The notes below the pieces were generated by a model that was not told the origin of the DNA, did not search any database, and saw nothing but the letters and a program-made list of their open reading frames with translations. The translations under genes and the position numbers were made by a program. Positions 9,491 to 19,335 of a stretch of 26,408 bases of DNA are shown here, one piece after another. This stretch comes from Chara braunii. Taxonomy: Eukaryota; Streptophyta; Charophyceae; Charales; Characeae. The stretch is from the NCBI GenBank assembly GCA_003427395.1, contig BFEA01000332.1, forward strand, positions 1,507,061 to 1,533,468. The letters are read 5' to 3'. Within the stretch, counting starts at the first letter, position 1. Every line of letters starts with the position of its first letter.

Positions 9491-10541
9491 AGAAGGAGCA
9501 GGATGCAGTTATGAGTCTGCCCTGAAATTGGATCAAGAGGATGCTGCAGTCTGGGCCGCTCATTTTGACTTTGACCCGAAGCGGCCTGAAGATGAAACAA
9601 AGGAGGAAATAGAGGTATACGCAGCTGCAACTGGTTGATGAAGAGGAGAGGGCAATAATGATAGAAGAGAGGGAGGCGTTGATCAAAACAAGGCTGGCTG
9701 CACAGAAAAGGAGAGAATATGGAGAGAAGAAGAGATTGAAGGAGGAGGGAGAAGCATTGCGAAGGAGGCTGGAAGCACAAAAAGAACAACTAAAAGACAC
9801 AGACAAAAGACGCACCCTCCTCACAGACGTCGTGCTCCATTCCACACGGGAGACCACTGCACTCCGAAGAACCGTTGAGAGGATGGAGGCGGTGCAGGAT
9901 GAGATGAAGGGCAAGTGGAGGCATTTTGCAGTGGCTGCCTTCAACAGGATCAATGAGAGGACAGCCACTTATGCAGTCGAGCTAGAGGAGCTAGCTGCAA
10001 AGAAGATAGCCTGCACCATCACCGAAGAGAGGGCCTTGAGCGAAAATGGGAAGGTCATGGGAGGAGGAGAGCCGATAAAGAGGGAGAAGATCAAAGTGAA
10101 GCTCCCTGACACGCATTTTGGGAAGAGAGAGGAGAAGTTTGATCGTTGGCAGTCGACAACCCAATCATACGCGTATGCCCAATGTATCCCAGAGGAAGAC
10201 AAAGTTCTGATGGCTCATTCGTGTCTAGGAGGCGCTGCTGCGGATTTCGCATTGTCGCTGGCTAACGCAGCAGGCTACGGTCGTGATATGGTGGCTTACT
10301 CGAAGAGAACTGCTCTCCGTACCTTCCTAAATGCGTTGCACAACCGCTTTGAAGACAAGACTAAAGCCATGAGGACCGCTGACAAGCTTAACAACATCCA
10401 TCTCCGAAAATGGAAGAGTGTGTCGGCCTTGAATGCCACGATGGATGAGTTGTTACAAACCTCAGATCATGGACTGACTCCTCAGCAGATTTTGAACAAC
10501 TTCTAGAACTTTCCCCGATCCCATCAAGAGCAACCTCTATG
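9487..10541 (+). pseudogene. Element B: gag N-terminal part
   Basis: The plus strand encodes a highly charged Gag beginning with a coiled-coil-like segment (EEREALIKTRLAAQKRREYG to about residue 90 of the 282-codon frame from 9658). The capsid-like core follows: KLPDTHFGKREEKFDRW, YAQCIPEEDKVLMAHSCLGGAA, LRTFLNALHNRFED and LRKWKSVSALNATMDELLQ. This matches the general plan of plant Ty3/gypsy gag (the retrotransposon gag family, whose protein forms the virus-like particle). A short acidic stretch at about 9500-9612 (AAVWAAHFDFDPKRPEDE) precedes it in another frame and may be the true N-terminus. A TAG at 10504 and a one-base shift interrupt the frame. The same protein resumes at 12480, beyond a poly-A insertion. 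Confidence 0.8.
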
Positions 10542-10882
10542 GACGGACAGGAGACTCTGCGTTACGGGCCACCTACACCTTGGTTCCCCGCAGGGGACCG
10601 AACGGCACGGCTCGACCTGCTCCCCGCGCGACACGTCAGGGCGGCTTCCCCGCCTTTTGACGTGGCCTCCAACCTGATCGGGTGCACGCCACCTGGCGTG
10701 TCATCTAAGGACTTTTGTGAAGGGCGTGGTTAGTAAGGAGGGGTACGACTAGGGTGTGTAGGGGTGTGTGACGTGGGGTAAAGCAAGTGTGGGGTTAAAA
10801 TGAGTGGCGAATGGTGATGGCGACTTCGGGTGATCTACAGATAGACGCGACCGAGTGACCTATAACCATCTAAGAGAGTTGT

Positions 10883-11242
10883 GTGCGGTCCAGCCTCGCG
10901 GTGGCGATGCTACGATCGGCTGCTGCTGCGGGAGTGGTCCCGTCGATCTCGTGGCTCCGGAGCGTGATGCAGGTTTTAGTGGAGATATCATGGGGGTTGG
11001 AGGAGGGGCCGCCCCCCCACCTGGATGCATTTCTGGATTGGCCACGATTGGACAGTTTGGTGCGGCGCCACAACGAGGAGCAGGAGGAGAGGCAAGCTTT
11101 GAACGCCGAGTTGGAGGCCCGATATTACAACAACGAAGACGACATCACGGACGATGCTAGCAACGATGCAAGCACGACCAGCAGCCATACCAATCAACAA
11201 TTTCAGTGCAGCCAGCAACTTTATCGTCGACAACCACAATAA
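10883..11242 (+). CDS. Unrecognised 119-codon frame inside the poly-A insertion
   Basis: This is an open frame of 119 codons. Its middle part (LDAFLDWPRLDSLVRRHNEEQEERQALNAELEARYYNNEDDITDD) has the mixed charge of a real coiled-coil protein, and it ends in a glutamine- and asparagine-rich tail that runs into CAA repeats. No domain is recognised. If the insert is a retrocopy, this may be a piece of the parent gene; it may equally be chance. Confidence 0.3.
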   Translation: MRSSLAVAMLRSAAAAGVVPSISWLRSVMQVLVEISWGLEEGPPPHLDAFLDWPRLDSLVRRHNEEQEERQALNAELEARYYNNEDDITDDASNDASTTSSHTNQQFQCSQQLYRRQPQ

Positions 11243-11465
11243 CAACACCAACAATCACAACAACGACATCCATACCGCCTTTGCTCACAACAACAACAAC
11301 GACAAGAGTAACAACAACAAAAGTGTCGACAACATCGGCGACATCAACAATAATGAGATGGTGTGCTACGGTGGAAAGGAAGGAGGGATTCTGTGTAGGG
11401 GGTAATAATAACTCTACAACAACAATAACGACAACAACAACAACAACATTAACGACAACAAAAAC
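11226..11465. repeat. CAA/AAC-rich low-complexity block
   Basis: This block has imperfect CAA, AAC and ACG units in three clusters (about 11236-11260, 11286-11345, 11405-11465), separated by more complex sequence. It would read as Asn, Thr or Gln runs depending on frame. It lies inside the poly-A insertion. Confidence 0.85.
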
Positions 11466-11800
11466 GACACCGCTCACGAGGTGGTAAGTTCAATTGGGCA
11501 ATCTCCCCCCTCCCCCGTTCCCCTCCTCCTGGATCTCTTCTCGTGTTCTTTGGCTGTAGATTGTGGGGATGGGCGAGTGGTGAGGATGATTGGGTTGATT
11601 TGTACATAGGAAGGTTGGGTGCGGGCGCGAGGAGTGGGATGGTGGCGTGAGGGGGTGGGATAGTGACAGCTAGATAGCTGGATGCACAGGGTTGCAAGTG
11701 AGTGGAGGGTTTCACCGCATACTGTTTTGGCCACCTGGCAACAGGACAACTGTGGTTTGCTCAGGTCTTTGATCATTGGCTTAGCAAGAGGAATTGGCGA

Positions 11801-11823
11801 TTTTTTTTTTATTTTTTTTTTTT
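11801..11823. repeat. Poly-T run, possible tail of a nested minus-strand element
   Basis: Twenty-two T with one A. On the minus strand it is a poly-A preceded by GGGTCGAATCC (11843-11853), which resembles a Pol III B box. A nested SINE is possible, but I see no target duplication. Confidence 0.4.
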
Positions 11824-12479
11824 GGCGGCCCTTTACAACTTAGGATTCGACCCGTGTCAGGGCAGGCAGTGCTTTGACTTTTTCTGTTTGCACACGCCTG
11901 TGATTAATTAGGTTAGCACATGGCTATTAATCTTTGTAAATTGTGCCCACTTGAGTGGATTTGTGGATTATGAGCATCGTGAGGGGGATATGGTGCAGGT
12001 AACCTTACATAATAGAGTGCAATGGTGGAATCGGACTTTGTCCAAGGTTTTGCTATAATCGACTTTCTAGCCCCCTATTTTGAATGCCTCTCCTCCCCGG
12101 GTGCTGCAAGAGTGACTTTGTAGATGATGAGGGATTCAGACTAGGGATATGATGTTCGACTGCGATGGCCAGTTAATCCCCTCGGTTGAGGGAAATCAAT
12201 GTTGCTCATCGGATTAATGATGTGTGCCTACGTGTCGATTCAGGTGATCACTCATGTTTATAGTAGGATGGACACGCGGCACGGTTACATAACTCCTGTT
12301 TGTTTACAAACTACCCCTTCCTAAAATGTTAAGGGACGTTGGACCCGGTTTCCAACAGGTGTTGCTCCCCACCAATAGATGGAGCCTCCCCGAGCATGCT
12401 AGTGGTGTCTGCCCTTATCAGCACCCCTAGCACTCACTCGGGTTGTTTCTTGTTAAAAAAAAAAGAAAAAAAGAAAAAA

Positions 12480-13268
12480 AAGAGCAACCTCTATGCTAAG
12501 GTCAAGGAGGATGGGATGACCTACAACCAATTTAGCAAGATAGCGGTCGAGAAGGATGAATTTCTCCAGGAAGCAAATTGTCAGTAGTACAAAAGAGTTG
12601 GAGAAAGGAAAGCATTGGAAAGGTAAGACTATTGCGGGAAGTATTACGGGCAAGGACAACCTAGTAGTGATGTTTGAAGAAGAGGTTGTGAGGTCCTAAC
12701 TTATGATCAAATTAAGTATGGATTGGATGAGGACAGTGGTGAAGTCCAAGGAGGTGATTTCGCTGCTGTAGTACGCAGGGGAGGACGAGGAGGAAGAGGT
12801 GGCCGAGGTAGAGGAGGTCTTGGTTGGGGTGGAAGAGGGCATGGCTATCAGGGGGAGTGCAGCAATGGAGGCTATGCAGAGGGAGGTAGGGGTTATGAAC
12901 CCCCACATGGTACAACCGGCCGAGCCCCCCAACATCAAGGCGGGGGTAGAGGAAATTACAACCTCGCCAACAATGGCAATGCAGGCGGCAGAGGAAGGGC
13001 AATGTACAAATATCCATGGCACCCTGGACGTCCAGAGGGGGAACCATAGAAGGAATTGAACATGACATATCAATTGTGGGCCAAGAGACTCAAAGAGGGG
13101 ACTTGCATCAAATGTGGAGAGGCAGGCCATATAATCCCTTGGTGCCCTGAGTTCCGATCGCCGTCAAAAGGCAACAACCGGTGGGAGTGGCAGCTGCTCC
13201 TGCTGGGGCCTTCGGTGCATCACAAGAAGCACGCGTTGCAAGAGAAACCTCCAACCCGAGGACCCTGA
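12480..13268 (+). pseudogene. Element B: gag C-terminal part with RGG stretch and zinc knuckle
   Basis: Gag resumes after the insertion with KVKEDGMTYNQFSKIAVEKDEF. After frame changes near 12590 and 12697 it continues as KDNLVVMFEEEVV, then YDQIKYGLDEDSG. A glycine- and arginine-rich stretch (RRGGRGGRGGRGRGG, from about 12776) precedes a nucleocapsid zinc knuckle CIKCGEAGHIIPWC, an exact CX2CX4HX4C, near 13107-13148. Both motifs bind nucleic acid, and in Ty3/gypsy elements they package genomic RNA. A TAG at 13047-13049 interrupts the frame, and a frameshift near 13178 leads towards the protease frame. Confidence 0.88.
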
Positions 13269-13720
13269 CGGCAGAGGCTGATGTAGGCCCCCACCTAGAT
13301 AGCTCTCTGGAGACTGTTTGTGCTAGGGTCTCTCTAGGTGGCTCTCTCGCAGGCATTGGTGATGAGCTGATCACTCGTCGCCCGACCTAGGTTGAAATGA
13401 AGAAAAGAAGAGGGCAACTGATTTTGGCAAATGTACAGATTAACCAAACGTGAGTGGGAGCTTTAGTGGATAGTGGTTGTACACGTAGTTTCATTAGTAG
13501 AAGAGGACTGAAGAAGTTACACTTAGGAATGAAGGTGCAGAGGTTGAGTGAGCCGGTAGTGAGCAGACTGGTCGATAATCGCAAGATGCGAGTGGAGGAG
13601 TACATCGAGGGGATCAAGCATACTTCCGGTTAGAGGAGGGAAAGAAGGTAGAGAAGGTTTTGCATTTCCTTACCCTCTTAGTGGAGGACAACCTTCCCTT
13701 TGACCTGATTTTAGGGACTA
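13181..13720 (+). pseudogene. Element B: aspartic protease, broken
   Basis: The retropepsin domain reads GQLILANVQINQT, then VGALVDSGCTRSFISRRGLKKL with an intact DSG catalytic triplet, and ends [10 protein letters not shown] near 13720. The frame carries stops at 13388-13390 (TAG), 13451-13453 (TGA) and 13631-13633 (TAG). The last follows a one-base loss just before the YFRLEEGKK segment, after which the frame of the next entry takes over. It processes the gag-pol precursor in active members of the family. Confidence 0.87.
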
Positions 13721-14400
13721 ACTGGGGAGAAGCAGCCATGGCAGATGTCAAGTTGGGCGAGCATGAGTGCTGGCTGACCAGCCCCAACAGGGGCAAGAAG
13801 AAGATAAGGTTGTTCTATGAGTCTGGTCTAGAGTCCCACTTGTCTATTTGTTGTATGAGTGCCCCTGCGTTCGCCCGACACATGACAAAGGAGCAGCTGG
13901 AAGATCAGGTCTTTGTGGCCTATGTGGAACCGGTGAGTGAAGAGAGTAAAGGCAAAGAGAAGACACCACCCCAAGTGGAGAACCTGCTGCAAGAGTTTGC
14001 TCATGTGGGAGAAACCCCAAGCGGAGTGGTAGAGCGAGAGATCAAGCACCAGATTGAGATAGAACCCGGTAGCAAGATTCCCAGGGGCCCGGTTTATAGG
14101 ATGTCTCCCAAGGAACTTGATGAACTGCGCAGGCAGCTAGATGAGTTGATTGAGAAGGGGTGGGTAAAGCCCAGTTCATCACCATACGATGCACAGGTTT
14201 TGTTTGTGCCAAAGAAAGAGGGTGAACTGCGATTGTGCATTGATTACCGGGGATTGAATGCTATCACGATTAAGAATGCTGAACCGTTGCCCTGGATTGA
14301 TGATTTGTTCGACAGGGTGCAGGGATGTAAGTATTTCTCCAAGATTGATATGAAGTCCGGGTACCACCAGATTGAGGTACAATCGGAGAGAGCCGGTTAA
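13660..14400 (+). pseudogene. Element B: protease end, linker and N-terminal reverse transcriptase
   Basis: The 246-codon frame begins inside the protease ([16 protein letters not shown]) and passes a linker. It then enters reverse transcriptase with [50 protein letters not shown] and [15 protein letters not shown]. The first catalytic Asp is in the last block. The frame ends at a TAA just after SGYHQIEVQ because about 66 unrelated bases are inserted (about 14389-14455). The upstream ATG-like start is not a biological start, since this is an internal part of a polyprotein. Confidence 0.9.
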
Positions 14401-14455
14401 CCGACCCCCCATTTTTCACCTCAATTTATAAGAAAACCATAAGGTCATTTCAAGC
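14389..14455 (+). other. Short insertion in element B reverse transcriptase
   Basis: Between the HQIEVQ block and the VFRTRCGHYEF block, where element A has only a few codons, element B has about 66 extra bases that encode nothing related and contain a stop. The insert includes the palindrome CGGTTAACCG. The exact ends are uncertain by a few bases. Confidence 0.7.
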
Positions 14456-14456
14456 A

Positions 14457-15656
14457 ATGCTGACGGTCTTTAGGACTCGCTGTGGACACTACGAGTTTGT
14501 AGTGATGCCATTCGGATTGACTAATGCCCCTGCAACATTCCAAAGATGCATGAATAATTTGTTTAGAGATTGGTTGGACAAATTTGTTGTTGTTTATTTA
14601 GATGATATTATGATTTTTAGCAAGAGTCTGGAAAAGCATCAGACTCGTCTGCGTCAGATCTTGACTAAGTTGCATGAGTGTAACTTCAAGATCAATCCGA
14701 AGAAGTGTGAGTGGGCTAAACGCCAAGTCCTGTATTCGGGACACGTGGTAGATGGAGATGGAGTTAGACCGGAGGACACCAAGATAGCAGCAATTCATGA
14801 CTGGCCAACCCCGCACACGCTGACTGAGTTGCGGGCATTCTTAGGATTGGCCAACTACTATCGGAAGTTCGTTCGCAACTTCACTTCCATTGCTGCTCCC
14901 TTGCGCAGGCTGCTGCGGAAGGAAACCGTTTGGAATTGGGACAAGGACTGTACATCAGCCTTCACGAAGTTGAAGAACTCCCTCATCGAGTACCCCGTCC
15001 TCAAAGTAGCAGATCCATCCTTACCGTTTGTTGTGACTACCGATGCCAGTCAGTATGGCATTGGCGTTGTTCTCCAGCAGAACGTTGGAGAGGGGTACAG
15101 GCCCGTTGAGTTTATGTCTTGTAGGCTCCCTAGTGATAAGGTAGCAGGCTCGACTTATGAGCGTGAGCTCTTCGCCCTTCGACAGGCGCTGGACCATTGG
15201 CGGCATTACCTGCTTGGGCGACACTTCAAGGTATATTCGGATCATGAGACTTTGTGTTGGTTGAAGACCCAGACCCGGATGACTCCTAAGTTGACTAGGT
15301 GGGTTGGGGAAAATGATCAGTTTGATCTTGAGTTGAAACCAGTCAAGGGTAAGTACAATGGCGTCGCTGATGCATTGAGTAGACGTGCAGATTTCTTTGG
15401 TGCAATTGTGACTTACCTGGATGCTGGCACAGGTCTGCAGCAAAAGATTAAGGTTGCATATGTTGATGACCCCCTGTATAGTACGTTGATAAAGAAGGTG
15501 CAGACCACACCTCAAGAAGTGCCTGATTTCAGAATGGCCGATGGATTGCTGTTTGAGAAGACTGATGTGCATGATAGGCTTTGCATACTGTGTAGTGAAG
15601 AGGTACGCAGTCTAATCCTAGGGGAATGCCACGATACTGAAGGCCACTTTGGTTGA
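14457..15656 (+). pseudogene. Element B: reverse transcriptase, RNase H and start of integrase
   Basis: This is a 399-codon frame, the longest clean piece of element B. Residues 17-30 carry the MPFGLTNAPATFQR block and residues 47-50 the YLDD active site. Residues 120-160 hold the thumb and connection (LRAFLGLANYYRKFVRNF). RNase H follows with D196 (TTDASQYG), E235 (TYERE), D262 (YSDHE) and D305 (VADALSRR). The frame reaches the first histidine pair of the integrase zinc site (CHDTEGHFG) and ends at a TGA where other members have Trp, consistent with TGG to TGA decay. It is roughly 60-65% identical to element A in the RNase H region by eye, so A and B are different families. Confidence 0.94.
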
Positions 15657-16585
15657 CGGAAGACCTATGCTACCCTACTTAGATCCTACACATGCCAGGC
15701 ATGAAGCATGATTGCATCACCTACATCCAAGGCTGCCAAGTCTGTCAGAGGAACAAGAGTTCCACGCAGCCTCCCCTTGGACTGTTGAAGCCCCTGCCTA
15801 TTCCATCCGGCCCCAGTGAATCTCTATCTATCGATTTTATGGACACTAAGGTCAAGAGTAGTAGTGGGAAGAGTCAAGTCATGGTCATAGTTGACAGGTT
15901 TAGTAAGTTTGCCGTTTTTGTACCATTACCTGCTGAAGCAAAGACAGATCTGGTCATCAAAGAGTTCTTTAATCATTGGGTCAAGGATTACGGTCACCCG
16001 TTGAGCATAGTTAGTGACCGAGATACCCAGTTTACAGGGGAACAGTGGCAGCAGTTAATGAAGGTCTACGGATCCAAGTTAGCTATGTCATCTGGACGCC
16101 ACCCTGAGACGAATGGCCAGACTGAGCAAATGAACAAGGTCCTACAACAAGTACTATGTATGTATATAAGACCAGACCAGGTAGATTGGGATGAGCATCT
16201 TCCCAAAGTAGCTTGTGCATATAATAACTCGGTTCACCTAGCTACCTCACAGACACCGAATGAACTGCATAGAGGTTGGAGTCCCCGACGTCCCATAGAC
16301 TGTATGAATCGGGATCAGATCCAAAGGTTGCCACCTGGCACACATGAGTTTGCCATTCAGTATGAGAAGGATTTGCAACATGTGGCTGAGAACATCAGGA
16401 AGTCCCAACATCAAATGATGGAACACGCGAACAAGCACCGCTGTCCGTCACAGTTTGCGATAGGTGATCTTGTCTGGGGAGTTTATTCCCGAGGAATGTC
16501 TGGGTCAAGTGTAAGGAGTTTATTCCCGAGGAAGGGATTTTGCAGAAGTTGCTACCTGCCTACAGAGGGCCGTGGCAAGTGCTAG
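15657..16585 (+). pseudogene. Element B: integrase core
   Basis: After the TGA at 15654-15656 the integrase continues for about 14 codons. A one-base deletion near 15690 then shifts into the 297-codon frame starting at 15692. That frame completes the HHCC zinc site with C15 and C18 and has the catalytic triad D48 (SIDFMD), D109 (VSDRD) and E145 (NGQTE) with D-35-E spacing. Further on come YNNSVHLATSQTPNE and GDLVW. Integrase would insert the cDNA copy into the genome. The frame goes wrong at 16479, where a 26-base partial duplication shifts it away from the C-terminal domain. Confidence 0.92.
16479..16504 (+). repeat. 26-base templated insertion in element B
   Basis: Bases 16479-16496 repeat the 18 bases found again at 16516-16533 (GAGTTTATTCCCGAGGAA), and 16497-16504 repeat the 8 bases at 16471-16478 (TGTCTGGG). 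The insert is thus patched from downstream then upstream sequence, as in a template switch. Twenty-six bases shift the reading frame by two. Confidence 0.85.
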
Positions 16586-16904
16586 ATGTCAAAGGTGACG
16601 CAGATGGACCGTCATACACGATTGAGATTCCACCCCATCTGCACACCTATCCCGTTTTACACGCTTCTAAGCTCCTTCCCTGTGTGACTAATGATGCATT
16701 CCCCTCACGCAGATCTATGATTCCACCTGATATGGACGAAAGATATGATGTAGAGAAGATTGTAGTTGAGGATACCTTCCGTACAGGTCGTAGAGGGAGA
16801 CCGCAGAGACAATACAAGGTCATATTTGCTTATCAGGATCCCGCGAAGATCGCTGGTTCACCAGGCATGAGTTAGTTCAGATAGCCCCTCAGATCGTGTC
16901 ATAA
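16540..16904 (+). pseudogene. Element B: integrase C-terminal domain and chromodomain
   Basis: The segment reads LPAYRGPWQVLDVKGDADGPSY, YPVLHASKLLPC, then RYDVEKIVVEDTFRTGRRGRPQRQYKVIFAY, the core of a chromodomain. One base later in phase the chromodomain tail continues as EDRWFTRHELVQIAPQIV and ends at a TAA at 16902-16904. A chromodomain after integrase defines the chromoviruses, which use it to target chromatin with particular histone methylation. Two frameshifts disable it (one upstream at 16479, one near 16840). Confidence 0.88.
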
Positions 16905-17760
16905 TATGAGCGGGCACACCGAGAATTGAACATATGTAACCGTTGAAGTTCTGATTTTTCTCCGAGGACCTCGAAATTAGGCCGGCGGGAGTGAATGGAT
17001 TCACGCAGTAAGCTTTCCCAGTCCCGGTTCTAGGGTCCCTAATTGCCATAGTCCAGGCCCCAATTGTTAAGAGTCTTAGGGCTTGTAGGATCAGATACCG
17101 TAGGTCGGTAGTCTACAATACCGTACAGTACCGGTAGGAGCACGTCAAGTCCCCAAAAGTAAAATTTTGCAGCAGCCTCACAAGAAAGTCGGGAAATTTC
17201 CCAAAATAGCAACTGGCAAGGCGGAGGCTGGAGGAGGCCAGCACGAATTGAAGCAGGCACGAAACAGTCCACTACAACTATATATCTTGGGCTATAGTGT
17301 CGGAGGCAGTCAGTTGTTCATTTCGCAAATTTGTGGAAGCGCTGCTAGGAGCTTGTGCAGACTAGCGACCTGGACGAAGAAGAAGAATGCTGAAGGGAGG
17401 AAGAAGACCAGCACCCTGGCCGCAACAGACCACCATAGCGAGGGGGAGGAGACAAAGTGTTTGGCAGCCGTAACCGCCCGTTTGCAGTGAGACACGCCGC
17501 AGAGGCATTCAGGGTAGATCTGGGACATTGTAGAGAGAGGAACAGTGAATGAGGAACAGTGAGCGAGGAACAGTACAAGTGAAAGAGAGAGAGAAACAGA
17601 TTATAGAGAGAGAGAACGAACGAGAGAGAAAAGAAGGAGGAGGAGGAGGGATACCTGAGGAGTGTTGCAGCGGTTGAAACCGCTTATTCCCGAACTTTTT
17701 CAAGTATATATTATTGGGCTTTGAGTGGAACTTCGAATTTGCACTGTTCATGGACATCGC
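16905..17760 (+). other. Candidate LTR remnant and leader-like sequence downstream of element B
   Basis: No gene is visible. Where a 3' LTR of element B would be expected there is TGTTAAGAGTC near 17067, a hairpin-prone stretch with TACCGTA and TACCGGTA words at 17095-17140, a TATA-like ACTATATATC near 17277, and purine-rich sequence to 17660 with a 14-base unit (GAGGAACAGTGA) three times at 17537-17576. I cannot find a matching second LTR, a clear polypurine tract or an end, so LTR identity is only a suggestion. Confidence 0.3.
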
Positions 17761-18530
17761 TCAAGCTTGTTTGAACGTCATCTTAATGTTCTCAATTGCA
17801 TGTTGTATTTTGAGTTGAGTCTTGCGAGGTTCATCGCAACATACAGCCCAGCCCCAAAAAGAGCAACCCCTTGAATCTGCCCGCACCCCCTCCAGGGCTT
17901 CACTTCCCACCTTGTAACACCCCTGCAGAGTGGAGCTCTCCCGCTCACGACCAACCCTCCCTCCATCAGAAAAAAAAACCATCGATGCACCAGGAGGAGA
18001 ATAAAAGCTAGTAACGAGAACTTTTATGAACTGAGACTTGAGGAGAAAAGGTGTCTAAATTATGAAAAGATGAATTAAGATCAATGGTGACTAGAAGACT
18101 GAAACAAAAATTGAAATGGAAATAATTTTAAGGAGTAGAATTAAGATCAATGATTTTAGGCGGGGCGTGGCGCTACCGGGAGCGCTGCGCTCCGCCCGGG
18201 GTTGCGGCATCGCACAGGTGGGCCATGGTGACGGCGCTCGGTGGTGATGGTGGCCATCTCTTCTGTAAACCAGGCGCTTTGCGCACGCGCAAGTGACCGA
18301 AGGCGCTTGTCCACGCCACGTCACAAGCTGATGTGGCGGTTGGACTGACTCCCGTTTTTCTTCATCTGGGAGTTCCACGTTTCACTCCATTGCCGCTGCG
18401 TTTTTGCACGTGGCATATGGCCTGAGAGGCGTTGGCTATGTCGATGCCTGTGGAGTACAGTGGAGTCAGCCCTGGTAAACTGAAGTGCGAGTGCAGTGGC
18501 AACTACAATCATGAGGAGGTAGATGTGTAG
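17761..18530. other. Unassigned sequence
   Basis: I see no coding region. The word GAATTAAGATCAATG is repeated at 18072-18086 and 18138-18152, 66 bases apart in AT-rich sequence. A GC-rich block at about 18160-18420 follows, containing CGCGCAAG and GGAGCGC words. Confidence 0.5.
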
Positions 18531-19111
18531 CATAATCAGGGCGCTGCTCGTCATCAGCAACGGGGCATTGATCACCACCAGCACCATCATCAATAGGCTG
18601 CGGTTCGACACCATCATCACAGTAATGTTTCGTCATCATCATTAGGGTGCTGCTCGTCACCATCATCATCAACAGGGCGTGGATCGACGTCATCATCACG
18701 GTAATAGTTTGTCATCATCATCAGGGTGCTGCTCGTCATCACCATCATCATCATCAGGGTACTGCTCGTCATCATCATCAAGGCGTACGTCTTCACTCCT
18801 GCTCGGCACTCGTATCATCATCATTATCAAGGAGCCGTTCATCAGGGGCACTGCTCGTCACTCATCGTTGTATTACCAACATCAATATTTCACCATCATA
18901 GGGCGCGGTTGGCAAAGCTTGTCATCATAGGGCGCTGCTCATCTCTATCATCATCATCATCATCATTAGGTTATCATCAAAGGTGCTTGTCATCAGCACC
19001 ATCATCATCGTGTAGTCATCACAGGGCGCTGTGCGTCATCCTCATCCTCATCATCATCATCATCAGCATCAGCATCATCAGCATCATCATCATCATCATT
19101 ACCGACCTCAC

Positions 19112-19146
<35 letters not shown>

Positions 19147-19335
19147 GTTTGTAATCTTAGGGGCTGTTGGTGCTGCTCTTTAGTATGATCAGCATCATCA
19201 TTATGTCTTCATCCTCACCGTTATCATCATCATCATCAGTTTGTTTTCAATCAGCAGGTGAGTTGGTCGTCACCATCGTACTCATCATCATCATCTTCAG
19301 GGTGTTGTTCATCGTCATCAGCAAAATCCAAAAAA
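18530..19335. repeat. CAT-rich minisatellite with a recurring GCTGCTCGTCAT core
   Basis: Runs of CAT/ATC alternate with a longer unit, approximately AGGGYGCTGCTCGTCATC, seen near 18538, 18645, 18722, 18756 and, degenerated, around 18845, 18929 and 19024. The longest pure CAT runs are near 18948-18967 and 19106-19145. Translation gives histidine, isoleucine or serine runs in every frame, so the open frames here are artefacts of the repeat. Confidence 0.9.

Larger units (their letters stand above)
10526..12495 (+). mobile_element. Poly-A-tailed retroposon insertion (LINE-like or retrocopy) with target duplication
   Basis: The 16-base word AAGAGCAACCTCTATG occurs at 10526-10541 and at 12480-12495. 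Between them lie 1,938 bases ending in an A-rich tail at 12455-12480. Excising the insert joins two parts of the gag frame (ending IKSNLY and continuing AKVKEDGMTYNQF). A 15-16-base duplication plus 3' poly-A is the signature of target-primed reverse transcription by LINE machinery. I find no reverse transcriptase or endonuclease frame, so this is a 5'-truncated LINE, a non-autonomous relative, or a retrocopied transcript. It contains a CAA-rich block, a plus-strand frame at 10883-11242, and a poly-T run at 11801-11823. The stretch 11824-12454 has no recognisable gene. Confidence 0.8.

Noticed and set aside
18538-19030. CRISPR-like spaced repeats
   Set aside because: Repeat units are degenerate, spacing is irregular and intervening sequence is CAT runs, so it is a minisatellite.
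18647-19154. Histidine- and isoleucine-rich open frames
   Set aside because: They translate the CAT minisatellite in different frames, with no conserved start and no domain.
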